Shown in pieces: positions 1 to 13,680 of a stretch of 64,000 bases of DNA. This DNA is from Hofstenia miamia. Lineage: Eukaryota > Xenacoelomorpha > Acoela. The stretch spans positions 2,583,908 through 2,647,907 of the forward strand of contig SCFE01000004.1 of the NCBI GenBank assembly GCA_004352715.1. Reading direction: 5' to 3'. The position numbers were made by a program, and so were the translations under genes. The first letter of the stretch is position 1. Each line of letters starts with the position of its first letter. The notes beneath the pieces were generated by a model that saw only the letters and a list, made by a program, of their open reading frames with translations, did not search any database and was not told where the DNA came from.

Positions 1-494
1 GGTATTGACATCCTTATCCAATATGGTGGGGATTCGTTGGACATCGTGGGATGGTTGTCTGGAGGTGAAATTTCGCCGTATGGATTTCAAAATTTATGAA
101 GTAATATAACTAAACTCCATAAAAATGTTTTTCATTATTTTCTAAATGCAAAGAAAAAGACCACATGTCTATTCTATGTTAGTGGTTATAGCCAATAACA
201 TCCACTTCAATAGTGAGAACCTAATTACAGCTCTTCCATCTCAAACACTTCCTGTGCATTAAACTGCATAAGTGAAAGATAAACATTTTGTCAAAAATAG
301 TTTTTCAAAATTCTGATTTTCTTAAATAATGAATCAGGTTTGTTCTTCACCTGAATAAAAAGCAAGGTAGTTAAAAATGATTTTAAGGGGCACGCTACAA
401 CACAAAGTGCAATTCGTAGGAAAACAGATAGTGAACAACAGTTTTATTGTAATTATTTTACATAATATATTAGAAATATATGCACCATTTCTCT

Positions 495-501
495 TTATAT
501 A

Positions 502-543
<42 letters not shown>

Positions 544-839
544 TGNNNNNNNNNNNNNNNNNNNNNNNNNNNNNNNNNNNNNNNNNNNNNNNNNNNNNNN
601 NNNNNNNNNNNNNNNNNNNNNNNNNNNNNNNNNNNNNNNNNNNNNNNNNNNNNNNNNNNNNNNNNNNNNNNNNNNNNNNNNNNNNNNNNNNNNNNNNNNN
701 NNNNNNNNNNNNNNNNNNNNNNNNNNNNNNNNNNNNNNNNNNNNNNNNNNNNNNNNNTATATATATATATATATATATATGAAATTGCATAAATTTGCAT
801 AACGTAAAGAAAAAATAATTTGCATATATATATATATAT
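495..839. repeat. (TA)n microsatellite with assembly gap
   Basis: Alternating TA runs at about 495-538, 758-780 and 824-839, with an N gap at 546-757. The sequence just left of the gap, a TA run followed by gaaattg (516-545), recurs just right of it (758-787), so the gap probably separates two copies of one locus. Apparent open frames here are TA translation and N artefacts. Confidence 0.95.
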
Positions 840-912
840 GATTTGCGGCGGAGTGAAAATTACGTTGGGTGGGTGGAGTGGGGATGAAATATCTGCCCAA
901 TGGACAAGTTCA

Positions 913-955
913 TAAAAAATACCGCGGTATCGGTTTCAGTACGGTATGTCGAAAA
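913..955 (-). repeat. Fragment resembling the right end of the 17200-17565 element
   Basis: Read on the minus strand, this stretch has the pattern ATACCGTAC, then an ACCG-rich segment, then GGTATTTTTT. The element at 17200-17565 has the same order near its right terminus. No inverted repeat partner or target duplication is visible, so this is at best a decayed solo end. Confidence 0.3.
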
Positions 956-1751
956 TCTCAAATTTTTCCTGAACTTTTGCAATTATCCTTTAAGCAGTTG
1001 ACAATATATCGTTATGAATAGCTGGTAACAGTTGAAACTTTGCGACTAATTGAATAAAACTAATAAAATATTAATTTGTATAATGAGAGCATTTGCAGAC
1101 TTAACCTAAATTAGCACACGATGTATGTATTTTGATCTATAATTTATCCCCTCTATAATACATAAAATCACTACTTCCATAATGAAATTGCACAAACAGA
1201 GTTAAACTACAATTTAAATGTAGCTTGACAAATAGATAATAACATTCAATGTTTATTAGATACAGAAAATTGGAAGTGGGACACAAATTTGACAAACGCT
1301 TACTTTTTGGGAAAAAATGTGTTAATATCTGTGAAAAATTTTAACGAAATGAAAAGAATGACTTTGTCAAAATAAATGTTTTGGCTTGTAACAGTATGAG
1401 TACATATTTTCTTCTTTTTTCTCAACCAAAACACATTTCAATATTAAAAATGCAAAGCAGTTTAAATTACAAAACAAAGAAATAATTAGCTGCTATTGAT
1501 TTTTATGTCTATAATTCACGACACAAAGAATGCATGTGTTAATTACTAATTTAGACAGATTCGTCAATTTTTAACAGTCAATCAATAAAATGAAAAATTG
1601 AAGCACCTATTTTAGACTATAGACATCAAAGATGAAACATTTAAAATTAACAGTAAATCAATGTAAATTTCAGTAAAACACTTCATTTCAATTATCTGAC
1701 AATATTTTCTCTAGCAACAGATTAAATTGATTTACTTCACTAAATATGTGT

Positions 1752-2231
1752 TAAGTAGCGTACGCACTTGCAACTTTGCGAGCAACATTTCTTGATTTAA
1801 TGAGGCGTACAACCAAAAGCTGTAGGTGTGTACGCGAATCCAACTTTGTTGTAAACCAAATTTGAAGAGTTCTACTCTTGCGCACAACCTTTCGTGATTT
1901 AATTATAAGCGCACAACAAACGTTGGACAACTTTGTTATGAACTTTTAATTCACTTATTAAGATTTTGCCAATTTTCACAGAAGCAATTTAAATGTGTAT
2001 TATTATTTACATAACTGACTAAAATTACACAATATACTTTCAAAAGGAGGTCTTCTTCCTTCAGACTGATTGATTGTATTGGTAGGTTTACTTTATAAAA
2101 ATAGCAATAAATATAATTCAACCAAAAAAGTTGTGCACAAGATTGTAAATGTGTACGAACAATATTTTTAATGCGAACTATAATTATCCAAAAAGTTTTG
2201 CACAAAGTTATTTAGTATGTACGCTACTTTA
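1752..2231. mobile_element. MITE-like element with diverged terminal inverted repeats and internal duplications
   Basis: The left end (AAGTAGCGTAC near 1753) is matched in inverted orientation by GTACGCTACTT near 2219-2229, and an AACTTTG block follows on each side. Subterminal sequence repeats internally: a segment with CAAC, TTTC, TGATTTAAT and GCG-ACAAC occurs at about 1783-1815 and again at about 1886-1920. GTGTACG and GTGCACAA motifs recur in the right half. There is no open frame. A TA dinucleotide flanks both sides, which would suit a Tc1/mariner-type target duplication, but the boundary is uncertain by a base or two. Confidence 0.55.
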
Positions 2232-4684
2232 CATTCCCAAACTATTATCAAAAATTGTAATTATTAAGGTATTCATTCTGCAGTCTTATTTATACAACTT
2301 GGTTGTGTATAAATTTACTAGATTTATAAGGAAATAAATGTAAATTAGAAATATAAGACAACTCATTCATTGCAGAAACAAGCATTGCTTACTACATTTA
2401 TTATAGTAGTTCATTATGATCTAAACACTAAACAGAACAAAGTGTTAGATATTTTTTATAAATTCAACTTATTGCCATTGAAATGCAAAACGTTTCAATA
2501 TTGTAAAGAAGTGGCATAGATTTGACCATTATAAAAATTGATTTTTGAGAATGCTCAAAATTTTTTTAGTAGTATACAATTGTAAAGATATCAAAAAACC
2601 TGCAAAGAAGAAATGTGAAAACGAGTATTCAGAGCTCTTTTAGACAAACTCTATCATAGATGACACATTCCTAAATTGATTTTTACTTATGTACATTAAA
2701 TTAGGGAAGACGTATATCATGAACAATTTACGTATAGAGAACATAAGCAAAATAAAAATGCGTATAAAATAGATTTTACAAAATACATACACAAACTGAA
2801 AAAACAAATAACAGAAGTAAACAACACTAATGGGTTCCATGTAGCAATATTTTTGTGGACATAAAAATAAGGGTCTTTGATTGAGTAATATTTCTATGGG
2901 CAGAGTTGTCCAAAATTTCCAACAGACGACTGCAACTAAAAACAAATTAATCAGCCCCTACTCATTTATAAACAATTTTTTTGAAAAAGCTACATAAAAT
3001 GGATATACACGTACATGATCGTATGATGAGTTTCTTGTCATATTTGGACAAATCATATAAAAATGATAAGTTTTACAATGTGTACTGTATCCCAGATAAA
3101 AACACACCACACGGGAATAAAAAATGTGGAATATATTAGGAAATCACGTACAAATGGCTCAGTTAGCTAAATTTCTGTGGCATAAAATCAAACGGACATG
3201 ATAATAATCTAAGGAAAAGCAATGGATTTGTATATAATAATTCTACGTTTAATTTGATTGTGTCCTTATACAAAAATATTATTTATGAGTTAAAACTTAT
3301 CAAAGCCAACAATAATTTTACAAATTTTGAAAAACAATGAAAATAATTCAAATTCATTTACAACCAATAATCGTAAATTGGGCATCTGATGGAAAAATAT
3401 TTGCATTGAAAAGAAAAAAATTTAGGAAATAAAACCATAAACACTAAAAGCTATTATTAAAAACTATTATAAAGTTCACTCTGTAAGCAAACGATATTAA
3501 TTAAAGTTGCTTAATTACGAAAAACTGCACACAAATAATTAAAAAATAATAACTTGAGCCATAAAAAACAAAACATCTTGTTATTTATGGTTTGAAAAAA
3601 AATATTAGAAACCCGAACAAGAATAATTCAGAACTTATAAAACATCTTCACACAGACAGATATGAGAGCCTTGGATTTTAAATTTTGGAAATTTTGCATG
3701 CTTCAGAAAAACTAAAGTTTTTGGAAATCTAGAGTAGCGAGTAATGAGCTCAAATCTTTGCAAAAAGTTATTAGGAATATTCCACAATTTTGCGATAGTG
3801 TTAAGCAAATGATTGGCTGAGAGAAACATGACGCATCTTCATTTGGATCTACACGAAAAAAATTAATATGATTTGAAAAAATTTATACTCTATCGTAAAT
3901 TTCTACATTCAATCTCAAACCGAAATTATACAAAAACACAAATACTATTTAATCCATTGCGTCCCAGTGACCTCTTAATAGATCAGTTATTTAAAAATGT
4001 ACATTTTATTGAATTCAGCCAATATAATCTGTTTGGATACTTAAGTTTCAAATTATCCATTGAAATACTGAAACCCTGAATGATTCTTTTCCAATTCCTT
4101 TGAAAAGCAAAAACCTTCTTATTGTTCTTTATCCATAAAATTTATGTATTTTCAATAATTTAAAATTTTTTTGAGACTTAATGGTTTAAATCAATAACCT
4201 ACGTATCCAATGATTAAGGAAAACTATGGCCAAAATATTTAAAGTCTGAAAATTGTAATAAAGTAAAAACAAAATGATGTTTTTTGAAAATAATTATGTC
4301 ACACTCTTGAATATTAAATGTATGTTGCATAAAAAGATTAGGTTGGGAATTTGGGGGCGTCATTGCCTTACAGTCCAATTGCTTTGTCAGAGTTGAGCGT
4401 TGCTGCACCATCTACTTCCTGTTTATTTATGAAGCAATCTCGTCGTCATTTTTATTATAATTAGCAAAATCCATTAAAGCTATTAACATCCACATGACCA
4501 TTAAAATCGTAATAAAAAAATAAATTTATTTTCTATTGATAAAATATTTTGCTAAAAGAACATATATTTATCTATATGACTAAAACTTACTTTGCCATTA
4601 TCAGCAACGACCTTGACGCAAAAAGTATTTTGAAAATAGCATTTGCAATAAAACCTAATTTATAAAAATATTTTAGCATTTATT
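2232..4684. other. AT-rich intergenic stretch, no supported feature
   Basis: Uniformly A/T-rich. The short open frames (60-100 codons) are what chance gives at this composition. I see no transposon ends, RNA gene or regulatory cluster that I can support. Confidence 0.6.
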
Positions 4685-5020
4685 TATATATATATNNNNN
4701 NNNNNNNNNNNNNNNNNNNNNNNNNNNNNNNNNNNNNNNNNNNNNNNNNNNNNNNNNNNNNNNNNNNNNNNNNNNNNNNNNNNNNNNNNNNNNNNNNNNN
4801 NNNNNNNNNNNNNNNNNNNNNNNNNNNNNNNNNNNNNNNNNNNNNNNNNNNNNNNNNNNNNNNNNNNNNNNNNNNNNNNNNNNNNNNNNNNNNNNNNNNN
4901 NNNNNNNNNNNNNNNNNNNNNNNNNNNNNNNNNNNNNNNNNNNNNNNNNNNNNNNNNNNNNNNNNNNNNNNNNNNNNNNNNNNNNNNNNNNNNNNNNNNN
5001 NNNNNNNNNNTATATATATA
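4685..5020. repeat. (TA)n microsatellite with assembly gap
   Basis: A TA run enters an N gap (4696-5010) and continues on the other side to about 5020. Only the repeat edges are known, so the true tract length is not. Confidence 0.95.
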
Positions 5021-5266
5021 TTTCAGGCTTTTTGGTATGGAAAATGCAAAAACCTTACATTTTGCGGGAAAACGGTCCAAAATTTCTGAAGCAACTTTTC
5101 CCCAAAAAAATCTATTTTTTGTCCATTTTTCCCGTAGTATTCACTCGAATTTAATATATTTACCATGGGCCTTGGTAAATTAAGAAGACACTACCCTGCA
5201 AAATTTTAAAGTTCTATGTTTGGAAGCGTGGTCATGATGAGGTTTTTGAAAAACATTTATCGGGAG

Positions 5267-5277
5267 ATATATATATA

Positions 5278-5319
<42 letters not shown>
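5267..5319. repeat. (TA)n microsatellite
   Basis: About 50 bp of alternating T and A with one phase slip (att near 5283). Confidence 0.95.
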
Positions 5320-5320
<1 letters not shown>

Positions 5321-6754
5321 GTGTTCTATTTGAAGCTGCAGAAAACAATGTACAACATAAACAAAAACCTATCATTAACCATAAATAATTCATACTAAAC
5401 AAATATAATATGGGATTATAGATTATGTTCTACACTGTTTTCGAGGAGATGCAACATGCTGGGAAAACTTGCAACAACCTTGTATACAACGTGCAATACT
5501 ATTTGGTCTGTAGCGCTTAGCACTCCTTGCTAAAAGTCGTCTAAAGAAGCTGGATTATTACAGCCATATACCATTTTTTTGAGATAAATGAAAAAATTTG
5601 GGGCAATGCAAAGGCTTTTCTGTGATAACACCAAGGTTGTCATGAGCCAATTTTAACATACGCATTGCCTCTAATAAGAAGCTCTTTGCAATTTTTCTGG
5701 GATCATAATCAAGCTTTTGAATATTAAATTTTCTACTTGCTTAGTAGTTATTTTTCTCAATGTGGTGGACAGTTGACTTGGCAAACCAGAAATATGATCC
5801 ACCAGTCAAATGGATGAATATCTCTAAGTGTTATTCACACTTACTTCTTCAATAGCTTTATAAACGTTATCTACATTATCATGAATTGGTATTTCCAGTT
5901 TTTTCTTGCAAAACGTTTAACATAAATTCTTCATTGCAAAAAGAATCAATGGTATTTACATTAATTATTCTTAGTTGGTATGAAGACAACGTAGCTGTTG
6001 GATAGAGACGGTGAAGTTGCTTGGAAATTTATCGAAATTATTTGAATTTTCACTTGCAATCTCTTTGTTTACAATGTATAGTTTCATGTCTCATTTGTTA
6101 TCATTTTACGTTTGACAATGGACGTAACTATGTTCACATATTTGCACAATAGTACTGTCTGGGCCAAAACAGTAGACATAGATACATTATATACTCTTCC
6201 CATGCGGTGTAGTGCGGTGTGGTCATGATAATATCTCATTAAAATAAACATTAAATATAAAATCCAAATGATGTACAAATTATAACGTTGAAAGTATACT
6301 TAATATTTTATTGATAAAACTGTCAAACACATTCATATTACAAACCTGGTTTATAATGATGATAATTTTTGATAAATATAAAATCTAGCATAATTGTCAT
6401 ATTTAAACTTAAAATGAGATAAGAATATAAATTTAAAACGAAAGAGCATATTGCATACCGAAAAATTAAAATTATGAAAATATAATGAGATACGTACTTG
6501 GGAATGTATATTCGACATGCAAGGTGCATTGCAGCGCTCAAAACTTTTTTCCAATTTCGATAAATTTTGTGAAAAAAGAAAATGGAAGATTACGTAATTT
6601 TAAACTTAATAATAATAAAGTCATAAAAGAAATTAAAGCTGTAACATCAGCGTTAATATTGAAATTTTAAAAGACATTCTTGCTATAATTAGACGTTAGT
6701 ATGACGCTTTTTCGCTGGTAGTAATTGATTGCTTTTATTTGATTACTTCCAAAG

Positions 6755-6940
6755 TACTATCCTTAATTAGCGGATTCCTTTGGCAAGTGCTCGAAGTTTT
6801 TTGATAATTTTTAATTAATAACTTTCAACTTCAAAGTAGGTTTTTAATTGATTCCCAACCAATTATAATAATTGTCAAGCAAAAAGCCAAACGTTGAGGT
6901 GTAATTAATGCCGTCAGAAGAGGAAGTTTCGCTTGAATAC
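6755..6940. promoter_or_regulatory. Candidate regulatory island with clustered homeodomain-type motifs
   Basis: TAAT-core motifs are clustered here: CTTAATTAGCG, TTAATTAATA, TTTTAATTGATT, an inverted pair CAATTATAATAATTG and GTAATTAATG. Short G/C-bearing words separate them, unlike the simple A/T runs around. The clustering suggests an enhancer, but TAAT cores are common in AT-rich DNA and conservation cannot be judged here. Confidence 0.2.
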
Positions 6941-8649
6941 AGTTATAAGATGTTTAGGAGCAAATACAATTTTGAGCGCTATTAAACCAATTAAATATGC
7001 TTTACAATTTATCAAATTTGCATGGGTCTACAAAAAATGTTAAAATCACCATGCATTTCAAAGGTTGAAAAAATTTAAATTTTTTTCTGATAAATCCCTG
7101 ATTAAAAATGTCTAAACAAAGTTGTCAATCACACAGCGAATGAGAAATTAGGAAGGAGTAAACTTTTAATTCAATAAGATAACATATGTTATGGCATTCA
7201 GTGGGTTAGAAGCAATTTGTGAAAAAATATTGATATTGAAAAACTGTGTTTATAAATTTTTCAAAAATCCCATAATTGTCTCAGAACATAGGTTCATAAT
7301 TGTAGTATACATTGTGATTAGAATATATTATAGAAAACTTGTTTTAGAATTGTATATAAGCCTATCTATCAAATTAACAGAATAGAAGTATTTTGAGGGA
7401 AAATATAAGAGGATATGCCACGAACAGCATCACTTCACAAGTAAATGTTTTGTAGATATTAAATGTTTATTAAACATTCAGAAGTCATGATTCCATCCAT
7501 TTATTGACCATTAAATTCAAAGCATGTGTACTTGAAAGTAAAGGACCCATTTTAAAATTATTTTATCGCCTAGAGATGCTGTTTCCCTACTTTACGAATG
7601 TTTCAGTGCCCAGTGGAGAAATGGATATTGCCTAAAATTGAAGTTTTCTATTGGCTGATAAAAATAACAAAGCAGTAGACCAAAGACTCGTTTCTCATGT
7701 AAGTGGTATTATCAAGGGCAAGTAATAGCTAAAAAATGCAATTTTCTAGTGAAGCAATTTAGTTGCTTGTTGAGTTTGGTGGTTTATATCTAAACGCTTT
7801 TCAATATGAGAGCAATCAAATTCCTCCTTCTACATAGAAAAACCTTTTTGTTAATATTTTATGTTTCTAGAGTACAAATGGGTGGACTTAATTGTTTCTT
7901 CATTCCATCGCAGTTTAATATTTTATTTCAAATTAAGTGAAAGAATGCTGAAAAATTGCCAATTATATCAAATTCATTTCAAAGAATTCATTAAAAACTT
8001 ATTAATAACTTACATTCCTATTGAATATCAAAATGCCTGATAATAATTAAAACATGCAAAGAATTTCTAAACTCTGAAATGTATGACAATTTTGAAGAAG
8101 AGACCTCTAATTTTTTGTAAATTCGAACTACAGCAGGACAAAAAATTATCATAGGAGATTGAATGTTATATATAACGTATCACATTTTGTAAACATAGTT
8201 AATGTCACTTGGTGCAATTCTAGAAGAAATTTTTGCAACCAACCTATTGCATTGGAATCATAATTTATGAATTTCATTGATTTCCTAAGATCATATAAGA
8301 ATATATGTAAAATATCCATTGGTGAGTAATGTATGTTTCAAGTTTAAAAGTTAAAGTTTTTTTGTAGTATATAACGTTTTCATCCCCTTAAAAACATTCC
8401 CAAGCAAACTTTGTTTAACAATAGCGAGCAAAACAGTAATTATCATTACCGTTCATTTTAATCCACAAAATTGCAACAAACAAAGTGATTGTCCGTAATC
8501 TTATTTGCTTAAATTTACTTCCTGCACCACCAGATGCTATCCCAGGTTCACTTTTCGAAAGATTCATAATACATTCCGTTTTAAACCCCATTAATTTTTG
8601 GTGTAAAACTGCGACGGTTTTATAACAGAAGAACAATATCTCAGTCTAA

Positions 8650-8840
8650 AATAGTGTGATGTCCTCAACAAACCGGCGCCTGAATTTCTATAAAGTTGCG
8701 ATTGATTTGACTCAGTAAATAGCGATTCGTCCAATTTTATGACCGCCAATAAAACAAACTATACTTGCTGCATCTGTGATTAATTCGCATCATGCTGCGG
8801 CATTTAAATTCTCTAAGACATTTGCCTCCCAACTTTCCTT
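8650..8840. promoter_or_regulatory. Candidate regulatory island with Hox/Cdx-like motifs
   Basis: A locally less AT-rich block containing TTTTATGACC, CCAATAAAAC, TGATTAATTCGCATC and an E-box CACATG. It lacks an open frame and repeat structure. The enhancer reading rests only on motif content and contrast with the flanks. Confidence 0.18.
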
Positions 8841-10289
8841 TCACATGTAATAGTATTTCCAAAGGGGAGAAAACGTGGTACTACAGAATCAATACTTTCT
8901 TACTACATGTAGAGATCTTGACATCATCATGGGTAACACCAGGGTAAATAGAACCACAACAAATGTCTAAGATTAACATTCAGTTGAATCATGCCAAATT
9001 TCAGACTACTGCTTTCTCTAAACAGAATCAGTGCTGCAACTAAACTAACAAATTTCAGTTACTATGCACTATCTCTTTTATATAAAATTACATCAATCGA
9101 GATAACTCTTAGTGATTCTTAATGGTTGAGTCAATATGAGCTTAAAATATTATTATTTGATTCTTAAATTTCTGAAGGTCAAATACAATTTATAAAAGTT
9201 AATTATCGGTATTATTAATTGAAAAGTCAAAATTTTCAAACAATCAAAACTTTAGAGGCAGGAATAAAAAACCAATTTTTTAACCAATGTAAACATATAA
9301 CACATAGAAAAAAATATTATTGTTAGTATAAAAAAACACAAAAAATCAAAAATTTACCAACATCTCAGGATATTAAATTTCCAGAAATTTCTGAATTAAT
9401 ATCTTAAGCCCCATCTTGATTTATAAAATAACTCTTAAATTTTAAGCCTTGTGATTTTTATATAAAGAATTCTTATAGTCTCCAGACAAACCTTATAATT
9501 TTTTTTAAATTTAAACGTGCGGGCTAGCGTTCTTTTCTAAAATAAATTTATTTAATTTCTGCTGATGTTAGACAACTACAAAAATATCCATTTCTATAGA
9601 AGAGAAATATTTTTTATTTATTGAAGGTTCGAAGATAATACTCAATTATTACGTTATTATTAATTTCCAAGCACCATCCAAATTAATTCCTACTGTATAT
9701 TGAAGGCAGTGCCAAAACAAAATTAGTCATTAAATTCAGGAGAAAATTAACGATACGTTACCGAAATCTTAATCGATGAAAAATATGGTCAATGAAATAA
9801 GATCCATTCCAATATAATTTAGAATAGCCTTGGATTTTTAGGGGCATGTACCCCATCTCAATACTCAAATTTTAAAAAACGAATAAATTGAAAATTTTTC
9901 CATTGAAAAAATTAAATTCGCAGGATTAAGACTTATTGGTGACAAGAACAACTACAGTCGATAAACGTTTTCAAATACATATATTGGTGAACTAGAAATA
10001 TTGTGAATTGATTTTTAGTGTTTGGTACAAAACAATGATCAAAATTTTCTGCGTATAATATATTCGTAAGCCAATATATTGTTTCAATGTCATATTTTTC
10101 TAAATGTCATTGTTGGTGCATATATCGGAAACCTTAGACTTTAACACTGGAATTCCAGTTTTGAGAACCGTTTGAAAATACAGTCCTCATTTTAAACTTT
10201 AATGTAGCAAGTACCAAAGCTTTTTAGGCATTGAATTCCAAAGAATTATCAATACATATAAAAGTTTAAACAGAGAGCCTGGTTTATGG

Positions 10290-10640
10290 CAAGATGGAAA
10301 TGTGCCGAAAATTTATGTCGGCCTGCCTCATTTAAATTAGTGAAAATTCGTCGCTTTTTACGATTCTTGTCAAAAAAATGTCTTCGTTTTTCGATTTGCT
10401 AGACCAAAGTTGTTTATGATAGAATCTTCTAAAATAAAAATTGTAAATTGAATTTTAGAAGATTTACATGTGCATGATACTAATATACAATTTCAAAATG
10501 TAAATTTGTATAGCGCTCAATGCAACTAAACTAACTCACATGCATTGTTGCGCAATAATAACTATTTTTTTTCATTGCGGCCGATGTTTTCCAATACCTC
10601 GGGCTAAACATGGTCCGTGCGATGTAGATGTCCATCTCTG
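10290..10640. mobile_element. hAT-like nonautonomous element (MITE), 351 bp
   Basis: The left end CAAGATGGAAATGTGCCG and the right end GATGTCCATCTCTG form a short inverted repeat. The element is flanked by GTTTATGG (10282-10289) and GTTTATGA (10641-10648), which match at 7 of 8 positions, as expected for an aged hAT target duplication. Its left third resembles the 218-bp element at 20929-21146 (shared CGAAAATTTA and catttaaa-taatg words). No transposase is present, so it would have depended on a helper elsewhere. Confidence 0.7.
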
Positions 10641-10648
10641 GTTTATGA

Positions 10649-13600
10649 TATATTATGAATGATTAACCAAATTAAATTTGTGTTAAGGGTCGAAACTATA
10701 TATGTCCGTAATTCAAGTGTTAAATCCAACTATAATTTCAATAGGCTTAAAAGAATCGTTTACTAGAAAACAAGAGCTGCAAATAAAAATAGATTTTGCA
10801 AAATTATGAACAGAATTTAGTTAGGGTCCACAAGTCTCAAAATTGTAAATAAATTTTATTGGATAATTAATTAACATATGTAATGTTGTCTAACTTGACA
10901 TGGAAGCATAATATCCCACATTTAAGCAAAATTTTAGAGCCACAAATTCTTTTATGTACACAAGCTATACTTGCTACTCACAATATTTGAAGACATACAA
11001 GTCTATGGAAAATGCAAACCAAATATCAATATTTAACGTGAAATGACGTCTTAAAAGAAAATTGAACAAGGTACTAAAATTATCGATGAAATTTACTCTA
11101 GTAGTTTTAACGATGTTTGGGTCGGCCATGTTCGTGGCATCCGATGACTAATTGTTTTCTATAAAACGCAGGAATATGTCATTAGCATTTATTTAAAATA
11201 TCCTGTATCATCTCACGAATTTCGTATTTATAATAATAAAGAAAGTGACAGTAATGGGGAAACGCCCGTCTATTCATCATTTTTCCGACCGATTGCTTAC
11301 TTTGACAACAAAGCAACGGTTTGACGGCTATCCCATTACATTCGTTCGCAAAAGCAAGGCATGCGTGACATTAAGGAAATAGCGTGCCCGTATCTGACAC
11401 AAATTTAGTTGAGGAAACACCTCTAACCCCGAAAAATTCCTAAAGCCTTAAAAACATCATTGTAAGCAAAGTTTTGCTTGAAAATGTGCAATTCTACTTT
11501 CGTGATCATTTTTAACTATTTACCTCGAAAGGGTGTTTCATACCCTAAACTAAAATTGAAAATACAATTTTGTCCCACAATTTTTGGGCAAATGCACATA
11601 ACCCTATGGAGATTTAATCAACGTTAAAGTTTTTTCATCAAACTGTTTGAATCATGCAATATTTAAGTAATCACAAAAAAAATAAATATATTTATGATTT
11701 CGGTGTGGAAAGGCGAAACTATATTAATATTTTAATAAAAAATTCAGCAATATTCTTTGCGGCACGAACTCTGCAGAGTAGAGAAAAAATTAATATTCAA
11801 AATTCAAACCCCAAAAGTTCAATTGTTTCATTATATACAAGCTAGAAATTCTTGTATCTAATGTATCATAAAGATCTTTCAGTTTTCGTTTGATATATCT
11901 TCAATTTGCACCTGCCGGCTATAAGTGTTAGTTAATTCCTCTCAACGTCATTAAAACTTGAAAACTTGTTCGGTGTTCTCAAAAAGACGTGTTTTTACTT
12001 TCATTATACCGCTCTTAAAAGCTGTCTTTAAAATATGCTCGCGATTGATGACTAATTATTGAAAAGATGTTAATTAATAAATGTTACATTTTAACAATAT
12101 TTGTGATGTTTTTGTTATTGGAATTTGAAAGTATTGAGACGGCTACAAATTCACTACAATCAAATGTTGCAGAATAAGTAAGCAAAAATTCACTGCTATG
12201 AAATTGTCAGAATATGGTACTAAACATATTTAGTTTTTTTTAGTTATAATAGAACATACATGTATTTTGCCGGCAAAATAAAGAAAATTAATTTTCATTG
12301 CCAACACCTGTAAAGTCATAGAACCATTCACCAAGGTCATAACAACCCGAACCATCACAAATCACAAACTATTGACCATGAAGAGTCCACATGGTCCAGA
12401 CTGTATATTTACAAATGTTTACTAAAAACTAATGCTATTGCCATAAATACAAAGGATTTCATTCAAAAAATTAAATATATGAAATCCTTAAAGGAAATTT
12501 GAATTTTAACTATGGTATAAGAATTTCATAAATTTCTGTAGGTGTACACTTGTCATATTCAGGAGAACATTAAGGCAACAATCCAGCATTGTCTTAGATT
12601 TCCAAAACACCCAACAAACTCCTGGTGTACTTAAATTCAAAATATTTATCAAAAATAGGCTAGAAAAAGAATGAAAGACTTAATTAGGATACGATAAAAA
12701 TTAAGTAAGTTTTAAATCATATGATGTAACACCAGAACAGCCGTTAATCATTGATGTTAACTTGAACGAATACATCTTCAATCTCAACGATTCAGGAAAA
12801 AATACCTGTTCTAGTCTTGGCTACATGAATCACTTATAAAAAAGTTTTATATTGTGTCAACTTTACTACTGCAGCCGCCTTTGGAGTGTTAAGAGAAAAC
12901 AACGTTCGTTGTTCATTGAAATTGCGCAGATTGCAATCAGAATATCAGAATGGAAATTCCTGACACAAAATTCTCATAAATTTGTTAAAATCTATAATGT
13001 TTCCCTAAAAAATTTAAACGACCTTACTCTGAAACTAATAAAGATATCCAAACTATGAAAACATCACAGTATACAGGAGTGCCTTCTTTTTCAGGCGAGC
13101 GTTAGCAGGGTTTGTGGATGAACGATTTACAGAAAAAATAGACGGGGTAAATTGCTCCCATGAACTTTTGAAGTTCTAAATCTGTGAGCATTATGTATCT
13201 GAAAATTTAAAAATATTCTAAAAAATGGGAATTCGCATTGATCGATAGTTAACAACTTTAAACTAATTCTGGCATAGAAATAAAGTTTACAGCAAATGTT
13301 CACTATTACATGGGAAAACATTCACCAACTGAAGTATCAATACCCAAAATTTCAGAATTTCTCGGAGAGAATTCTTGAAGATGTAGAAAAATTACATTCG
13401 ACGTTGTTGAGTGCTAGAAAATGGTGTTTGAAAGAAACTTTGAGTATCAGTAGAGGATATTGAGCAAAATTGGAGGGTTGTAGCAAGCGGATGAGTGACA
13501 TCTTTGGAAACTATCTCACTGTCTCATATAAAACTCTGTTGTATTATAACAATCAACCTTAGGCAGTTAAAACAGTTACGCAAAAAGTCGTCATGGTTTT

Positions 13601-13672
13601 TTAAGCCGTTTTCTATCCTGATAATTTAGTGCAATTACCTAAACACTAGATGCTTATAATAATGTGGTGTAA
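10649..13672. other. AT-rich stretch without a supported gene
   Basis: No element termini or RNA genes recognised. A block at about 11100-11400 is less AT-rich. It contains TTTGACAACAAAGC (TCF- and SOX-like words), GTAATGGGG and several CG dinucleotides, and may be regulatory. The rest is featureless. Confidence 0.45.
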
Positions 13673-13680
13673 TATATGTC

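Larger units (their letters stand above)
5320..10281. other. Long AT-rich stretch without a supported gene
   Basis: No transposon ends with target duplications were found. The minus strand at 5558-6090 can be read as short open pieces in shifting frames, but their lengths fit chance. Two less AT-rich islands (6755-6940, 8650-8840) are listed separately. Confidence 0.5.

Noticed and set aside
546-757. Open frames of 100-188 codons spanning N gaps (also at 4696-5010, 49196-49453, 49957-50326, 54293-54447)
   Set aside because: They consist of TA-repeat or poly-G translation plus undefined codons; no coding evidence.
5558-6090. Minus-strand run of open segments that reads like protein in shifting frames
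   Set aside because: At about 30% GC roughly twenty stop-to-stop frames of 75 or more codons are expected by chance in 64 kb on both strands. No family motif was recognised.
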